In this document: piece after piece, positions 46,605 to 57,127 of the stretch | Layout of the letters: each line of letters begins with the position of its first letter | How positions within the stretch are numbered: position 1 is the stretch's first letter | Assembly (NCBI GenBank): GCA_963729875.1 | Contig: CAVSPR010000004.1 | Coordinates: 1 to 64,000 of the forward strand | Origin: DATBSL01 sp963729875 | GTDB lineage: Bacteria > Acidobacteriota > Vicinamibacteria > Fen-336 | Reading direction: 5' to 3' | Length of the DNA stretch: 64,000 bases | Translations under genes and position numbers: made by a program | Notes under the pieces: model-generated | The model's database searches: none | Seen by the model: the letters and a program-made list of their open reading frames with translations, nothing else | Told to the model about the DNA's origin: nothing

Positions 46605-48535
46605 CTACCAGAAGATGACGTTCAGGACGACGCAGCACGCGAGCAGGATCGTGCCGAGCACGGCCGGGCGCAGGATCCAGTGCTTCTCGTCGTCGGCGAG
46701 CCGCGGGGTCATCGAGTAGACGAGGCCCTTCAGCTCCTCGTCGGTCTTCGTCCGCTTCGTGGCGAGGGAGATCCCCACCGTGAGGAAGAAGCAGGTGAGG
46801 AAGGCGAAGCTCGCGAGCCAGAAGTTCTGCGCCATCTCGCTCGGGAACGTGGACACGACGCCGAGGTAGCCGCCCTTGATGCCCGGGCGCGTTGCCCGTG
46901 GCGAGGGTCAGCGCGTGGAAGAGGGCCGAGGTGGCCGTCCCCCCGAGGAGGCCGAAGAAGGCGCCGTGGGCCGTGGCCCGGGCCCAGAACATCCCGAGCA
47001 CGAACGTCGCGAACAGCGGCGCGTTCACGAAGCCGAAGACGAGCTGCACCGCGTCCATCGCGTTCGAGTAGTTGCTGGCGAAGTAGGCGCAGGCGATGCT
47101 CAGGAGTATGCCGACCACGGTGATCGCGCGCCCCATCCAGAGGTAGTGCTCGTCCGTCTTCTTGGGGGCGAGGTAGGCCTGGTAGAGGTCGTAGGTCCAG
47201 ACCGTGTTGAAGGCGGTGACGTTGCCGGCCATGCCCGACATGAACGACGCGAGGAGGGCGGTGAGGGCGAGGCCGAGGAGCCCCGAGGGGCAGTACTTCT
47301 TGACGAGGGACAGGATCACGCCGTCGTAGTCGACCTCGGTCACGCTGTCCTGGATCCGGAGCTCGAGGGCGTGCGGGTCGAGCGTCGGCACGTCCCGGCA
47401 GCAGGCTCGCGACCTTGGCCTCGTCGAGCTTCATGCCCACCGCGTCGCTCACCCGGGCGAAGGCGGCCTGGGCGTCGAGGCTCTCGGTGGCCGTCGCCTT
47501 CACGACGGAGACGATGGACGAGTAGCTCGTGATGGGCTTCGGGGGCAGGCGATAGCCGTCCTTGCCCATCGAGGCGAGGCCGACCGCGAGCATCCCCGGC
47601 ACGATCACGAGGGCGGGGAGCAGCATCTTCGGCACCGCGGCGATGAGCGGGGTCCGCCGCGCCGCGCCCATGTTCTTCGCGGCCATCGCGCGCTGGACGA
47701 CCAGGAAGTTGGTGCACCAGTACCCGAAGGACAGCACGAAGCCGAGGCCGAACACCATCGAGAAGATGTCGACGCCCATCGGGTTGGCCGAGGGGCCGCC
47801 GAGGAGCGGCGTCCACGCGCTCGACCAGGCATCCGGGGCGAAGGTCTGGTCGTTGAGCCCGATCTTCGCGGGGGCGGTCGCCACCGTGGCGAGCTGCTCG
47901 TTCAGCCGGCCCCAGCCCCCCACGTCCTTGAGGCCGAGCCAGACGACGGGGGCGAAGCCGAGGACGATCATGAAGAACTGCAGCACCTCGGTGTAGATCG
48001 CCGAGGTGAGGCCGCCGCGCAGGACGTAGAGCAGGACGACGATGGAGCAGACCCACAGGTTCAGGTGGTAGTTCCACCCGAGCAGCTGGTTGAGCAGCTT
48101 CGCCAGGGCGTTCATGGAGATGCCCGAGGCGAAGACGGTCATGACCGCGAAGGTGATCGAGTTGAGGCCGCGGGTCCGCTCGTCGAACCGCATCTTCAGG
48201 TACTCGGGCACCGAGCGCGCCTTCGACCCGTAGTAGAACGGCATCATGAAGATGGCCAGGAAGACCATCGCCGGGATCGCGCCCACCCAGTAGAAGTGGG
48301 CGGTGGCGATCCCGTACTTGGCCCCGCTCGCGGCCATCCCCACGAGCTCGAGGGCGCCGAGGTTGGCCGACATGAACGCGAGGCCGGTCACCCAGGCCGG
48401 GATGGAGCCGCGGGCCGTGAGGAAGTCCGACGACGTCTTCATGTAGGCCTTCAGCACCCACCCGATCCCGATGACGAACACGACGTAGAGGGCGAGGACG
48501 AAGTAATCGACCCACCCCAGGGCGACGGTTTGCAT
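46605..48535 (-). CDS. Sodium:solute symporter (SSS family), two +1 frameshifts
   Basis: Corrected length 642 aa, about 14 helices. ATG 48535. Typical SSS elements: the first helices DYFVLALYVVFVIGIGW, SDFLTARGSIPAWVTGLAF, and FMSGMAGNVTAFNTVWTYDLY. Extra bases near 47400 (ccg-g-gacgtg) and 46887 (gcg-c-ccgggc) break the frame. With galactokinase 34 bp upstream, the likely cargo is galactose or a related sugar (SGLT-like). Confidence 0.85.
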
Positions 48536-48569
48536 GGGCTCTCTCTCCTGGCCGAGTGCGGCCGTTATC

Positions 48570-49712
48570 TCAAGCGACGATCTCGGCGCCGTTCGTGGCG
48601 CGGCAGACGTACACCTTCGGATCGAGCCCGGTGGCCCTGCGGTACCCGTCCTCCACCTGCCGGACGAAGGCCTCGCTCCGGTCGGCGGCCACGAGGGCCA
48701 CGGCACAGCCCCCGAAGCCGGCCCCGGTCATGCGCGCCCCGAAGCACCCCGGTGCGCGGCGCGCCTCGTCCACCATCGCGTTGAGGCCGTCGTTGCAGAC
48801 CTCGAAGTCGTGCCGGAGGCTCTCGTGGCTCTCGTTCATGAGGGCGCCGAGCCGCGCGGCGTCGTCCCCGCGCATGGCCTCGGCCGCGGCCAGCGTGCGC
48901 TCGTCCTCGGTGACGACGTGCCGGGCCCGCCGGAGGGTCACGGGCTCGAGCTCGTTCGCGCGGGCGGCGAGCTGGGCCGAGGTGACGTCGCGGAGGGCCT
49001 TCACCCCGAAGAGCTTCGCCGCGGCCTCGCACTGGGCGCGCCGCTCGTTGTAGGCCGAGTCCACGAGCCCGCGCCGGGTGGCGGTGTCGAGCACGACGAC
49101 CACGGTCCCGTGGGGCAGCGGCACCGGCTGCGTCTCGAGCGAGCGGCAGTCGATGAGGAGGGCCTTGTCCGCGACGCCCGCCGCGGAGATCAGCTGGTCC
49201 ATGATCCCGCAGTTGACGCCGACCCACTTGTTCTCGGCCTTCTGGCCGAGGAGGGCCATCGGCGCGGGCTTCCACGGGATGTCGGAGACGGCGGCGAACG
49301 CGCGGGCCGTCGCCATCTCGATCGACGCCGAGGAAGAGAGGCCGGCGCCCAGGGGCACGTCCCCGGCGACCACGCCTTCGAAGCCCTCGAGGGCGTGGCC
49401 CGCCTCCCGGAGCGCCCAGGCCGTGCCCTTCAGGTACTCGATCCAGCCGTCGGTCTCCTTCTTCCCGAGCTTCCCGAGGTCGAACTCGCGGGTCTCCTCG
49501 AAGTCGAGCGACGTGACCACCACGCGCCCGTCGGCGCGAGGTCGCAGCGCGATCCACGCCGCCCGGTCGATGGCCATCGGGAAGACGAAGCCGTCGTTGT
49601 AGTCCGTGTGCTCGCCGATCAGGTTCACGCGCCCCGGCGCACGGACGACGAAGGCGGGGTCGGAGCCGTACCGGCTCTGGAATGCGCCGGCGACTCGAGC
49701 CTGAACGGACAT
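48570..49712 (-). CDS. galK: Galactokinase
   Basis: 380 aa from ATG 49712 after a strong AGGAGGAG. GHMP kinase signature: APGRVNLIGEHTDYNDGFVFP, PLGAGLSSSASIE and TGAGFGGCAVAL. Catalytic Asp in GIMDQLISA. Phosphorylates galactose for the Leloir pathway; no galT or galE is in the window. Operon with the symporter. Confidence 0.95.
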   Translation of the reverse strand: MSVQARVAGAFQSRYGSDPAFVVRAPGRVNLIGEHTDYNDGFVFPMAIDRAAWIALRPRADGRVVVTSLDFEETREFDLGKLGKKETDGWIEYLKGTAWALREAGHALEGFEGVVAGDVPLGAGLSSSASIEMATARAFAAVSDIPWKPAPMALLGQKAENKWVGVNCGIMDQLISAAGVADKALLIDCRSLETQPVPLPHGTVVVVLDTATRRGLVDSAYNERRAQCEAAAKLFGVKALRDVTSAQLAARANELEPVTLRRARHVVTEDERTLAAAEAMRGDDAARLGALMNESHESLRHDFEVCNDGLNAMVDEARRAPGCFGARMTGAGFGGCAVALVAADRSEAFVRQVEDGYRRATGLDPKVYVCRATNGAEIVA

Positions 49713-49741
49713 GCCTCCTCCTGGTTGAGGTGCGGGCGTGG

Positions 49742-49762
49742 CGACGCCAGAACGTGGCGTCG
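49742..49762 (-). promoter_or_regulatory. Leader hairpin upstream of galK
   Basis: CGACGCCA (49742-49749) and TGGCGTCG (49755-49762), perfect 8-bp arms with a 5-nt loop, lie 30-50 bp before the galK ATG. A -10-like TAGTGT (49772-49767, minus strand) lies just upstream, so the hairpin would be near the 5' end of the mRNA. The remaining 49773-49953 stretch shows no gene. Confidence 0.4.
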
Positions 49763-49953
49763 GAGACACTACTTCCGGGCATGAAGGGCCGTCAATGGTG
49801 CGCGTGCCCCCCGTTCGCCGGCGCCGACGTGGCCAAAGTAGTCGACCCTTGACTCGGATCGGCTTGAGAGCTCGCACGCACGTCGTATGCGAAATCCGAC
49901 CCCGATCCGCGACACCAGAGCATTCGATTCGTGTGCATGAGCCGAAACATCCA

Positions 49954-49983
49954 TTGACCCGTCGCGCACGGGCCCGCTACGCT
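49954..49983 (+). promoter_or_regulatory. Promoter of the repeat-protein gene
   Basis: TTGACC (49954-49959) and TACGCT (49978-49983) with an 18-bp spacer, 66 bp before the ATG at 50050, which has GAGAGGAG in front. Confidence 0.5.
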
Positions 49984-50049
49984 GCGCCATTCCCGTTCGT
50001 GCCGTGCTTCCGCCCGGTCCCCTCGCGGGCACCGAGAGAGGAGTGAGCC

Positions 50050-52814
50050 ATGAAGGCCATTCGCAGTTCCGGTCTCGCCGCGACGGCGGGACTCGCCGCG
50101 GCGTGCCTGGTCGCCGGGCCGCTCGCTGCCGCCGATCTCCGGATCCTCCATGCGTTCGACCGTCCTCCGTCGTTCAACTTGGCCGGCGTGACGCCCCTGA
50201 ACGGCAAGGTCTACGGGGCGAGCCAGCGCGGGGGGGCGTTCGACAGCGGAGCATTCTTCGAGGTCGATGCCGAAGGGCGAGTGACGATCCTCCACTCGTT
50301 CGCCTACCTCGGCCATCGGCCCCGACGGTTCCCACCCGGAAGGGGCCCCCGTGTGGGTCCCCGACGCGCCCGGGGGGCCGGCGTTCTACGGAACGACCCT
50401 CTACGCAGGCGAACAACGGGAAGAGCACGCTGTACCGGATCGCGCTCGACGGTGCCCTCTCAACCGTGCACTCCTTCGGCGCCTCGTACGAGTCCCTGGC
50501 TGTGGTCCGATCCGGCCTGACCCGCGAAGGCGACTACCTCTACGGCGTGGCACAAGGCGGAGGGTCCCAGAACGTCGGTGGCGTGTTCCGCCTGCACATC
50601 CGACGGGCAATGTCGAGGAACTCCATTCCTTCGCGGGCGGGTCGGACCACGGACGCCCGTGGGCGAACTTGCGCCGGGGCCCGGCGGCCTCTACGGCATC
50701 ACCGTGATGGGGAACACGGCGAACTACACTCTGGGATCCGTCTTTCGCGTCGCGACGGGAAGCCAGACTCCCACGGTCGAGACCGTGCTGGAGATCACCG
50801 AGAGCCTCGGGAAGCCTCCGACAGGCATCGTCTCCGTCGGGCCGTACGTGTACGTCGCCACCCAGAGCTACGGTGCCTTCGGCTACGGCACGGTGTCCCG
50901 GTTCCAGCCGCAGGCCGCCAACCCGGCGTCGACGGTCCAGATCGTGCACGAGTTCAAGGCCTGGCCTCCGCCTACGCCAGACGGTGGAAGCCCGATCGGT
51001 CTGGATCTCGACGCGCAGGGCAACGTCGTCGGAACGACCTCCTACGGCGGAGATCACTCCGGCGGCGTCATCTTCCGGATCTCGGACCCAGGCGGTGCCG
51101 CGCCGCAGTACTCCGTGGTCGCCCACCTGCGACGATCGGTTGAAGGGGCGGGAGCCGTCGCCTGGCGCTGGGCCCCGACGGATCCCTGTACGGCGCGTCC
51201 TCTGGCTCCGGGCCGGGCGACTGCGGGACCGTCTACCGCTTCGACGTCACGAGCGTCACGGTCCATCGCGAACCTACGATGGGGCTTCGTGGCGCTGAGG
51301 GCTGGTGGTACATCAGCGCGAACGAGCCCACCCGCACGTCTGCGAGCGTGGCGGACCGACGGAACCGCTGGGCGGGACCGCGCTGGGGCACGACCTCTAC
51401 GCCGAGAGCCCGTCGTCCTCCGCCCGGGCTCGCCTCGATGGACTCCATCGTGCTCGGCCGGGACGTACGACAGGCGGGAGCTACGACGGTCAACGCCGGG
51501 CCGATCGCACGAAGCTCGTCAAGGACGGCAGGCTCTTCGAACTGCGCTCGGGCGCGACCGCGGGAACTGACGACGGCTTGGTCGTGAGCGCCTGAACTCT
51601 CGCCGTCCGATCCGGCATCGAAGGGAGTGAGCTCTGGACGAGCGACTGGCCGACGGCACGCGGGCACGAGAACGCTGCACGCCTCCGGGCCCGGGACGAC
51701 TGGCTCTACGGGGACGCCCGCTCGCTGACGGGGCCTGACTGGGACGGGACCCTCTATCCGCTTCGACGCCGCACTGGATCGGCGGGAGCTCTGGAAGACC
51801 GACGGCTCCACTGCTGTCAAGGAACGCGGGGGACCGGCTCGGAACCGGGCAAGTATCCGATGGGCCGGCTCGTAGTCCGGTCGACCGACGGCTCCGCTAC
51901 CACGGGACGGAGCCGAGTTCTGGACGGAGCCAACGGGACGGGCGAGCGGAACCTTCTGGTGAAGACATCCTCCAGCGGGTAGCGGCTCCTCGGCCCGGGA
52001 CGCTCACCGACGGGCGGACTCGTTCGGCTCTTCTTCACGGCGCGGTGATCCCGCTACGGGCGCGAGCTGTGGCGACGCGACGGCACGCCGGCGGTACCCG
52101 GCTCGTCGGGACGACCTGTTCCCCGACGAGGCTCCGCCGTCGGCCGACCAGTGCGGCGGCGGATTCCGCTATCGACGAATCGGGCCCTGGGCCGCTCGCG
52201 CTGTTCACGGCCTGGGACCCGCCTCCTTCGAGCTCTGGACGAAGCGACGGCACGGCGGCGGGCACCCGGTCCGGGCCAACCCGACCGACGGGGGCGCTCT
52301 CTCGGCGTGACCTCGGGCTACAGCAGGCTGCGGCGTACCCCTCGGCGGCCGGCACGGTCTTCCGCGTCGACGCTGTGCCGCCGAGGGGACGCTCGAGACC
52401 CTCGCACGTCTTCACCGGGCCGGACGGCGCCTCGCCCGACCGGCCGATCGTCGTGACACGAGACGGCCGCGTCATTGGGGGCGACGCCGACGGGCAGGGA
52501 CGGGCGGCGGCGGCGTGGTCTTCGAGCTCGTTCTGCCTGCCCCGGAGACGATCCGAGGCCTCATCGGACGAGATCGAGGGACTGATCGACGACGGGACGC
52601 TGAAGCTCGGGCAGGGCAAGAGCCTGGTCGGCAAGCTCGAGCTGGCGCTCTACATGCTCGAATGGGGCAACACGAAGAAGGCGATCACCATGCTGGAGGC
52701 GTTCATCCAGGAGGTGGAGGCCTTCGAGAGACGCCGGGATCCTGGAACCGGCGCCGCTGGCCGACCGAGCTCATCGCCACCGCCCAGGCCGCGATCGCGT
52801 CGCTCGCGGGCTGA
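50050..52814 (+). pseudogene. GloVer / ELWxxDGT repeat surface protein, heavily frameshifted
   Basis: ATG 50050 opens a signal peptide (AATAGLAAACLVAGPLAAAD). Up to about 51270 the frames encode GloVer-type units (ILHAFDRPP, GAFFEVDAEGRVTILHSF, TLYRIALDG, GSVFRVATGS, GTVSRFQPQ, GGVIFRISDPG). From about 51530 to 52260 they encode ELWxxDGT units (ELWTSD, ELWKTDGS, EFWTE, ELWRRDGTP, ELWTK). From 52340 GloVer units return (GTVFRVDA, HVFTGPDGASPD). A helical C-terminal module (LIDDGTLKLGQGKSLVGKLE, GNTKKAITMLEAFI) ends IATAQAAIASLAG-stop at 52814. The frame changes every 50-300 bp. Either a decayed gene or a region of very poor sequence. Confidence 0.7.
51629..52238 (+). repeat. ELW-type degenerate repeat array
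   Basis: Copies of GAG(C/T)T(C/G)TGG, encoding ELW or EFW, occur at 51629, 51786, 51915, 52064 and 52230, spaced 129-166 bp (about 50 residues), the spacing of ELWxxDGT repeats. Confidence 0.6.
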
Positions 52815-52838
52815 CGCGGCGGTCGGACGACGCAGGAG

Positions 52839-52876
52839 GGCCCTCGGCCCCGGCCAGCGGCCGGCGGTCGAGGGCC
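52839..52876 (+). terminator. Hairpin after the repeat-protein gene
   Basis: GGCCCTCG (52839-52846) pairs with CGAGGGCC (52869-52876); the loop contains further GC pairs. It lies 24 bp after the stop and just before the -10 box of the GH5 gene. Few T residues follow. Confidence 0.4.
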
Positions 52877-52883
52877 TTCGTCG

Positions 52884-52889
52884 TATGAT
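52884..52889 (+). promoter_or_regulatory. -10 box of the GH5 gene
   Basis: TATGAT, 22 bp before ATG 52912, with GAGGAGG as ribosome site between. Confidence 0.45.
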
Positions 52890-52911
52890 CGCGCCGCATC
52901 GAGGAGGCGCC

Positions 52912-54648
52912 ATGCGATCTCGCCGGCTGCGCCCGCTTTCCTTCGCGGTCGTGCTCCTGCCGTCCCTGCTCGTCCGCGGCCGCCGAGCTGCGCGGCCAGA
53001 CCTTCCCGGGACCGCTCCCGGCCGGCACGCCGAACGGCTTCGACGTCCGCCGCGGGACGAACGTCTCGCACTGGCTCTCGCAGAGCCGCACGCGGGGCGA
53101 GGAGCGCCGGCGCTTCTTCACGCGGGAGGACGTCGCGCTCGCGGCGAAGCTCGGCTTCGACCACCTGCGGATCCCCGTGGACGAGGAGCAGCTCTTCGAC
53201 GAGTCGGGCCGGCCCGTCGAGGAGGCCTTCTCCCTCCTCGACGCGGCGCTCGACTGGTGCGCGCGAGCACCGCCTGCGCGCGATCGTGGACCTCCACATC
53301 CTGCGCTCGCACCACTTCAACGCGCGGGAGAAGCCGCTGTGGACCGAGGCCGCGGCCCAGGAGCGCTTCCTCGACCTCTGGCGGCAGCTCTCGGCGCGGC
53401 TCTCGCGGCGCCCCGTCGACCAGGTGGCCTACGAGCTCATGAACGAGCCGGTGGCGGACGACCCGGAGGAGTGGAACCGCCTCCTCGCGCGCGCGGTGAA
53501 GGCGGTCCGTGCGCTCGAGCCGGAGCGCACCCTCGTGATCGGCTCCAACCGCTGGCAGAACGCGGACACGTTCGACCGGCTGCGGGTGCCCGAGGGCGAC
53601 CGGAACATCCTCCTCAGCTTCCACTTCTACACGCCGATGCCGCTCACGCATTACGGGGCCGGCTGGACGAGGGTCGGGGAGTATGCGGGGCCGGTCCGCT
53701 ACCCGGGCGAGGTCGTCGCCGAAGGCGACCTGGCGGGCCTGCCCGCGGACCTCGTCGGCGCGATCGGGCGGCACGACCGGTACTTCGATCGCTCGGTGCT
53801 CGAGGAGGGGATGGCGAAGCCCATCGCGCTCGCGCGGACGACCGGCCTGCCTCTCTACTGCGGCGAGTGGGGCGCCCTCCCGAGCGCTCCCACGGGCCGA
53901 CCGCCTCCGCTGGTACGCCGACATGCGCCACGTCCTCGAGAAGTACGGCATCGGCTGGGCGACGTGGGACTGGAAGGCCGGCTTCGGAGTGGTGGACCGC
54001 CGTCTCGAGGTGGACGAAGGGATGGCCGCGGTCCTGCTCGGACTCGGGCCCGCCGTCGAGCCGATCCGCTCCGCGGGCCTGGGAGCGTTCGAGGGCGAGA
54101 CCGAGGTGGGCGACGTCACGCTCGCGGGGGCGACGGTCTGGGACGCGGGCCGGGCCGAGTACCGTCTCACGGGCGCCGGCTTCAACGTCTGGGGCACGAC
54201 CGACGGATTCCACTTCACGTGGAAGAAGGCGAGCCGGGACGCCGATCTCTCCGCCACCGTGCGGTTCGTCGGAGAAGGGAAGAACGCTCACCGCAAGGCC
54301 GGTCTCATGGTCCGCGCCTCCCTGGCGGCCGATGCCCCGTACGTCCACGCCGTCGTCCACGGGGACGGCCTCGTCTCGCTTCAGTACCGCGAGGCCCCGG
54401 CCGGCGAGACGAAGGAAGCCAAGGCGAGCCTGGCGGCGGTGCCCGTGCGCCTCCTGCTGAGCCGCCGCGGCGACGAGTTCACGCTGCTCGCGGGCCGCCC
54501 CGGCGAGCCGCCTCAGCGGGCCGCGTCCATTCGTCTGGCGCTGCCGGCCGAGACCCACGCGGGCTTGACGGTCTGCTCGCACGAGGCCGATCGCCTCGAG
54601 ACGGCGGTCTTCTCCCTCGTCAGCGTCGTCGGCGGCCCACCCCGCTGA
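52912..54648 (+). CDS. Exported GH5-family glycoside hydrolase with C-terminal DUF1349-like domain, three +1 frameshifts
   Basis: Corrected length 577 aa. After the signal (LRPLSFAVVLLPSLLV) comes a TIM barrel with RGTNVSHWLSQS, FDHLRIPVDEE, AIVDLHILRSHHF, the acid/base Glu in YELMNEPV (about residue 180) and the nucleophile Glu in LYCGEWGAL (about 317). Residues about 380-577 form a beta-sandwich (FNVWGTTDGFHFTWKK, RKAGLMVRASL, YVHAVVHGDG) like DUF1349. Extra bases lie near 52975, 53266 and 53892. Probably an endo-glucanase or mannanase; substrate not determined. Confidence 0.85.
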
Positions 54649-54676
54649 CGGGAGGTGCGCCGACGGCGCGAGGGCC

Positions 54677-54682
54677 TATAGT
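54677..54682 (+). promoter_or_regulatory. -10 box of the lipoprotein pair
   Basis: TATAGT, 39 bp before ATG 54722; GAGGAG near 54709-54714 is the ribosome site. Confidence 0.45.
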
Positions 54683-54721
54683 ATTGGCGGATCCCGCCGG
54701 GTTCGGATCGAGGAGACTCTC

Positions 54722-55564
54722 ATGAAAGCCGCCGTCCTGTGCCGGGTGCTGCTGCCCGCCCTGGCGCTCGTCCTGCCGGCCTGCAACAGCAAGTTCAAAG
54801 GCGGGGGCGACCTGCGCGCCCAGAAGGTGATCCTCAAGCGCGAGGTCGACGGGCTGCGCGAGGCCGTGGCCCGGCTGGAGAAGGGCCAGCCCATCCTCCC
54901 GCTCGACGATGTCGCCATCGCGATCGACGACACCCTGCTGCGGGACCTGATCGCCGCGCAGCTCCCGTTCGAGATGGACGTGGACCGCTTCCACCTCAGC
55001 CTGACGGAGGCGGAGGCGCAGTTCCGCGGCAGCCCGATCGTCCGGCTGCGCGGGTCGCTCAACTCGAAGAAGAGGCCCGACCTCGCGGCGGCGGTCAACG
55101 TGATCGGGGCCCTCGAGGGCATCGAGGTCGAGCCGTCCACGTCCACCCTGCGGGCGAGGATCGCGGTGGACCACCTCGGGATCGAGAAGGCGGCGGGGAT
55201 CGAGCAGCTACTGAGCGGGTCGGCCATGGACGAGGTGGCCCGCATGGTCCGTCTCCGGCTCAAGGACATGCTGCCCCCGATCCAGATCCCGGTGAAGGTG
55301 CAGCAGAGCATCGACCTTCCCGCCGTCACGACGGGTCCGGTCCGGATCGACGGCGCGAGGATGCCCCTCCAGGTGGCGGTCTCCCAGGTGCTCGCCGGGC
55401 AGGGGCGGCTCTGGATCGCCGTGCACTTCGAGCCCGGCGACCTCGTGAAGACGGCCGACGCGCCGGAGGCAGGCGACGCCAGCGCCGCCGACGCCGGGGT
55501 CAGCCTTGGTGGGGACGAGGACGCCGGCCCCGGCAAGCCGGCGGCCAAGGGCAAGGAGAAGTGA
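54722..55564 (+). CDS. Lipoprotein of unknown function (first of a pair)
   Basis: 280 aa. Lipobox LPAC at Cys about residue 21. A short coiled coil (RAQKVILKREVDGLREAVARLE) is followed by a beta-rich domain (VAIAIDDTLLRDLIAAQLPFE, MPLQVAVSQVLAGQGRLWIAVHF). No family recognised; the fold could be a lipid-binding tubular type, a guess. The stop overlaps a GTG of the next gene. Confidence 0.75.
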   Translation: MKAAVLCRVLLPALALVLPACNSKFKGGGDLRAQKVILKREVDGLREAVARLEKGQPILPLDDVAIAIDDTLLRDLIAAQLPFEMDVDRFHLSLTEAEAQFRGSPIVRLRGSLNSKKRPDLAAAVNVIGALEGIEVEPSTSTLRARIAVDHLGIEKAAGIEQLLSGSAMDEVARMVRLRLKDMLPPIQIPVKVQQSIDLPAVTTGPVRIDGARMPLQVAVSQVLAGQGRLWIAVHFEPGDLVKTADAPEAGDASAADAGVSLGGDEDAGPGKPAAKGKEK

Positions 55565-55566
55565 CG

Positions 55567-56667
55567 ATGCGCGCCCGTCCCGCCGTCGCTGCTCTCGCCG
55601 TCTCCGCGGCCCTCGCGGTCTCCCCGGCGTGTGGTCGAAAGGACCGGGAATCGCCCGACCAGATCCGGGCCGAGATCCAGGCCCTCGAGAAGGAACGCGA
55701 CGCGCTCCGCGGGCGGGCGAACGAGCTGATGATCAAGGACCCGCGGGTGAAGACCATGCCCGAGACGCCCGTGAGGGTCGGGGTGCCGACGACCCTCGCC
55801 CGCGACCTGATCCAGCGGGTCGTGGCCGGCTTCGTGGACCAGGTGACGCTCGAGCTCAAGAACCTCAAGGTCAAGAAGAGCGGCAGGGTCAAGAAGGTCG
55901 TCACCCTCGGCCAGTACGACCTCCGGGTCGACATCCACCGCGTGGCCGGCAGGCTGAAGACCGGGAAGCCGGAGGTCACGTTCGGGGGCGACCAGGTCGC
56001 GCTGGCCCTCCCCGTGACCATCGCTTCCGGCACCGGGCGGGCCACCATCCACTTCAAGTGGGATGGGAGGGGTGCCGCCGGCGCCACCTGCGGCGACCTG
56101 GAGGTGACCCAGGAGGTCTCAGGCGGGGTCCGGCCGGACACCTACCCGGTGGCGGGCGGCCTCGTCCTGACCGCGACCGCGAAGGACATCCTGGCCCAGC
56201 CGCGCTTCCCCCTGATCAAGGTCAACCTGAAGGTGGTCCCCTCCAAGGAGTCGTGGGCGGCGGTGCAGAAGATCCTCGACGAGAAGACGGGTCTCTGCGG
56301 GTACGTCGTCGAGAAGGTCGACGTCCTCGGCATCGTCCAGAGGCTCGTCGACAAGGGCTTCAACGTGCGCCTGCCCACCGAGAAGATCAAGCCGATGGCG
56401 GTGCCCGTGGGCATCGAGCCGACCATGGTGGTGCGTGGCCAGCCGGTCGCCCTCGGGATCAAGCTCGGTGAGCTCGCCATCACCGAGGACGTGATCTGGC
56501 TCGGGGCCCGGGTCTCCGTGGCGGTGGGGGACGAGGCGGCGAAGCAGATCGAAGAAAAGAAGGCGGAAGAGAGGAAGGAGCAGGAGGAGAAGGCGCAGGG
56601 GAAGAAGGCTCCCGCAAGGAAGGTCCCCATGGCGAACCCGGCGGCGGCGAAACCGCCGGCGAGCTAG
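55567..56667 (+). CDS. Lipoprotein of unknown function (second of a pair)
   Basis: 366 aa from ATG 55567 (GTG 55561, overlapping the previous stop, is an alternative). Lipobox SPAC followed by a coiled coil (IRAEIQALEKERDALRGRAN) and a beta-rich body with VGVPTTLARDLIQRVVAGF, similar in layout to the protein before it. The C-terminus is a charged Lys/Glu helix ending in an Ala/Pro tail. Its TAG overlaps the CTA of the convergent protease gene. Confidence 0.75.
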   Translation: MRARPAVAALAVSAALAVSPACGRKDRESPDQIRAEIQALEKERDALRGRANELMIKDPRVKTMPETPVRVGVPTTLARDLIQRVVAGFVDQVTLELKNLKVKKSGRVKKVVTLGQYDLRVDIHRVAGRLKTGKPEVTFGGDQVALALPVTIASGTGRATIHFKWDGRGAAGATCGDLEVTQEVSGGVRPDTYPVAGGLVLTATAKDILAQPRFPLIKVNLKVVPSKESWAAVQKILDEKTGLCGYVVEKVDVLGIVQRLVDKGFNVRLPTEKIKPMAVPVGIEPTMVVRGQPVALGIKLGELAITEDVIWLGARVSVAVGDEAAKQIEEKKAEERKEQEEKAQGKKAPARKVPMANPAAAKPPAS

Positions 56668-57119
56668 AGGTCCGCCAGCTCTTCGAGCACTGCCGCGACC
56701 GCGGGCTCCACGGCCGCGGCCACCGCCGGCGTCATGTCGTGCCGGAACTCGAGCACGCTCTCGGCCTCGATCGCCACGATGCGCACCTCGGCCGGCATCG
56801 GGTAGCCGAGCAGCCGGCCCAGGGCGAGGGCGCGGGGCAGGTCGATGCCGTGCGCGACGGCGGTGCGCTGGGTGGGCAGCTCGTCGGGCGACAGGCGGCG
56901 GATCTCCCCGGGCGTCCCGCCGGTGACCGCCGCGTCCACGAGGATGGCGCGATCGTAGCCGGTCATCCTGTCCATCAGGCGCAGGCCGCCGGCCTCCTCC
57001 TCCTCGACGTCCACGCCGGGCGTCCCGTCCAGCCGCTCGCGGACGAGCGCCGCCACCTTCAGCCCCACGGCGTCGTCGCCGAGGAGGGGGTTGCCGAGGC
57101 CGAGGACCAGCGTGCGCAC
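56664..57119 (-). CDS. Hydrogenase-maturation-type endopeptidase (HyaD/HybD/HoxM family)
   Basis: 151 aa from GTG 57119. GLGNPLLGDDAVGL with the nickel-sensing Asp, ILVDAAVTGGTPGEI with a second Asp, and AHGIDLPRALALG with His match the family. These proteases clip the large subunit of NiFe hydrogenases after nickel insertion. No hydrogenase gene is in the window. GATAAT (57133-57128) ends 8 nt before the GTG. Confidence 0.85.
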   Translation of the reverse strand: MRTLVLGLGNPLLGDDAVGLKVAALVRERLDGTPGVDVEEEEAGGLRLMDRMTGYDRAILVDAAVTGGTPGEIRRLSPDELPTQRTAVAHGIDLPRALALGRLLGYPMPAEVRIVAIEAESVLEFRHDMTPAVAAAVEPAVAAVLEELADL

Positions 57120-57127
57120 GCCGCTCG

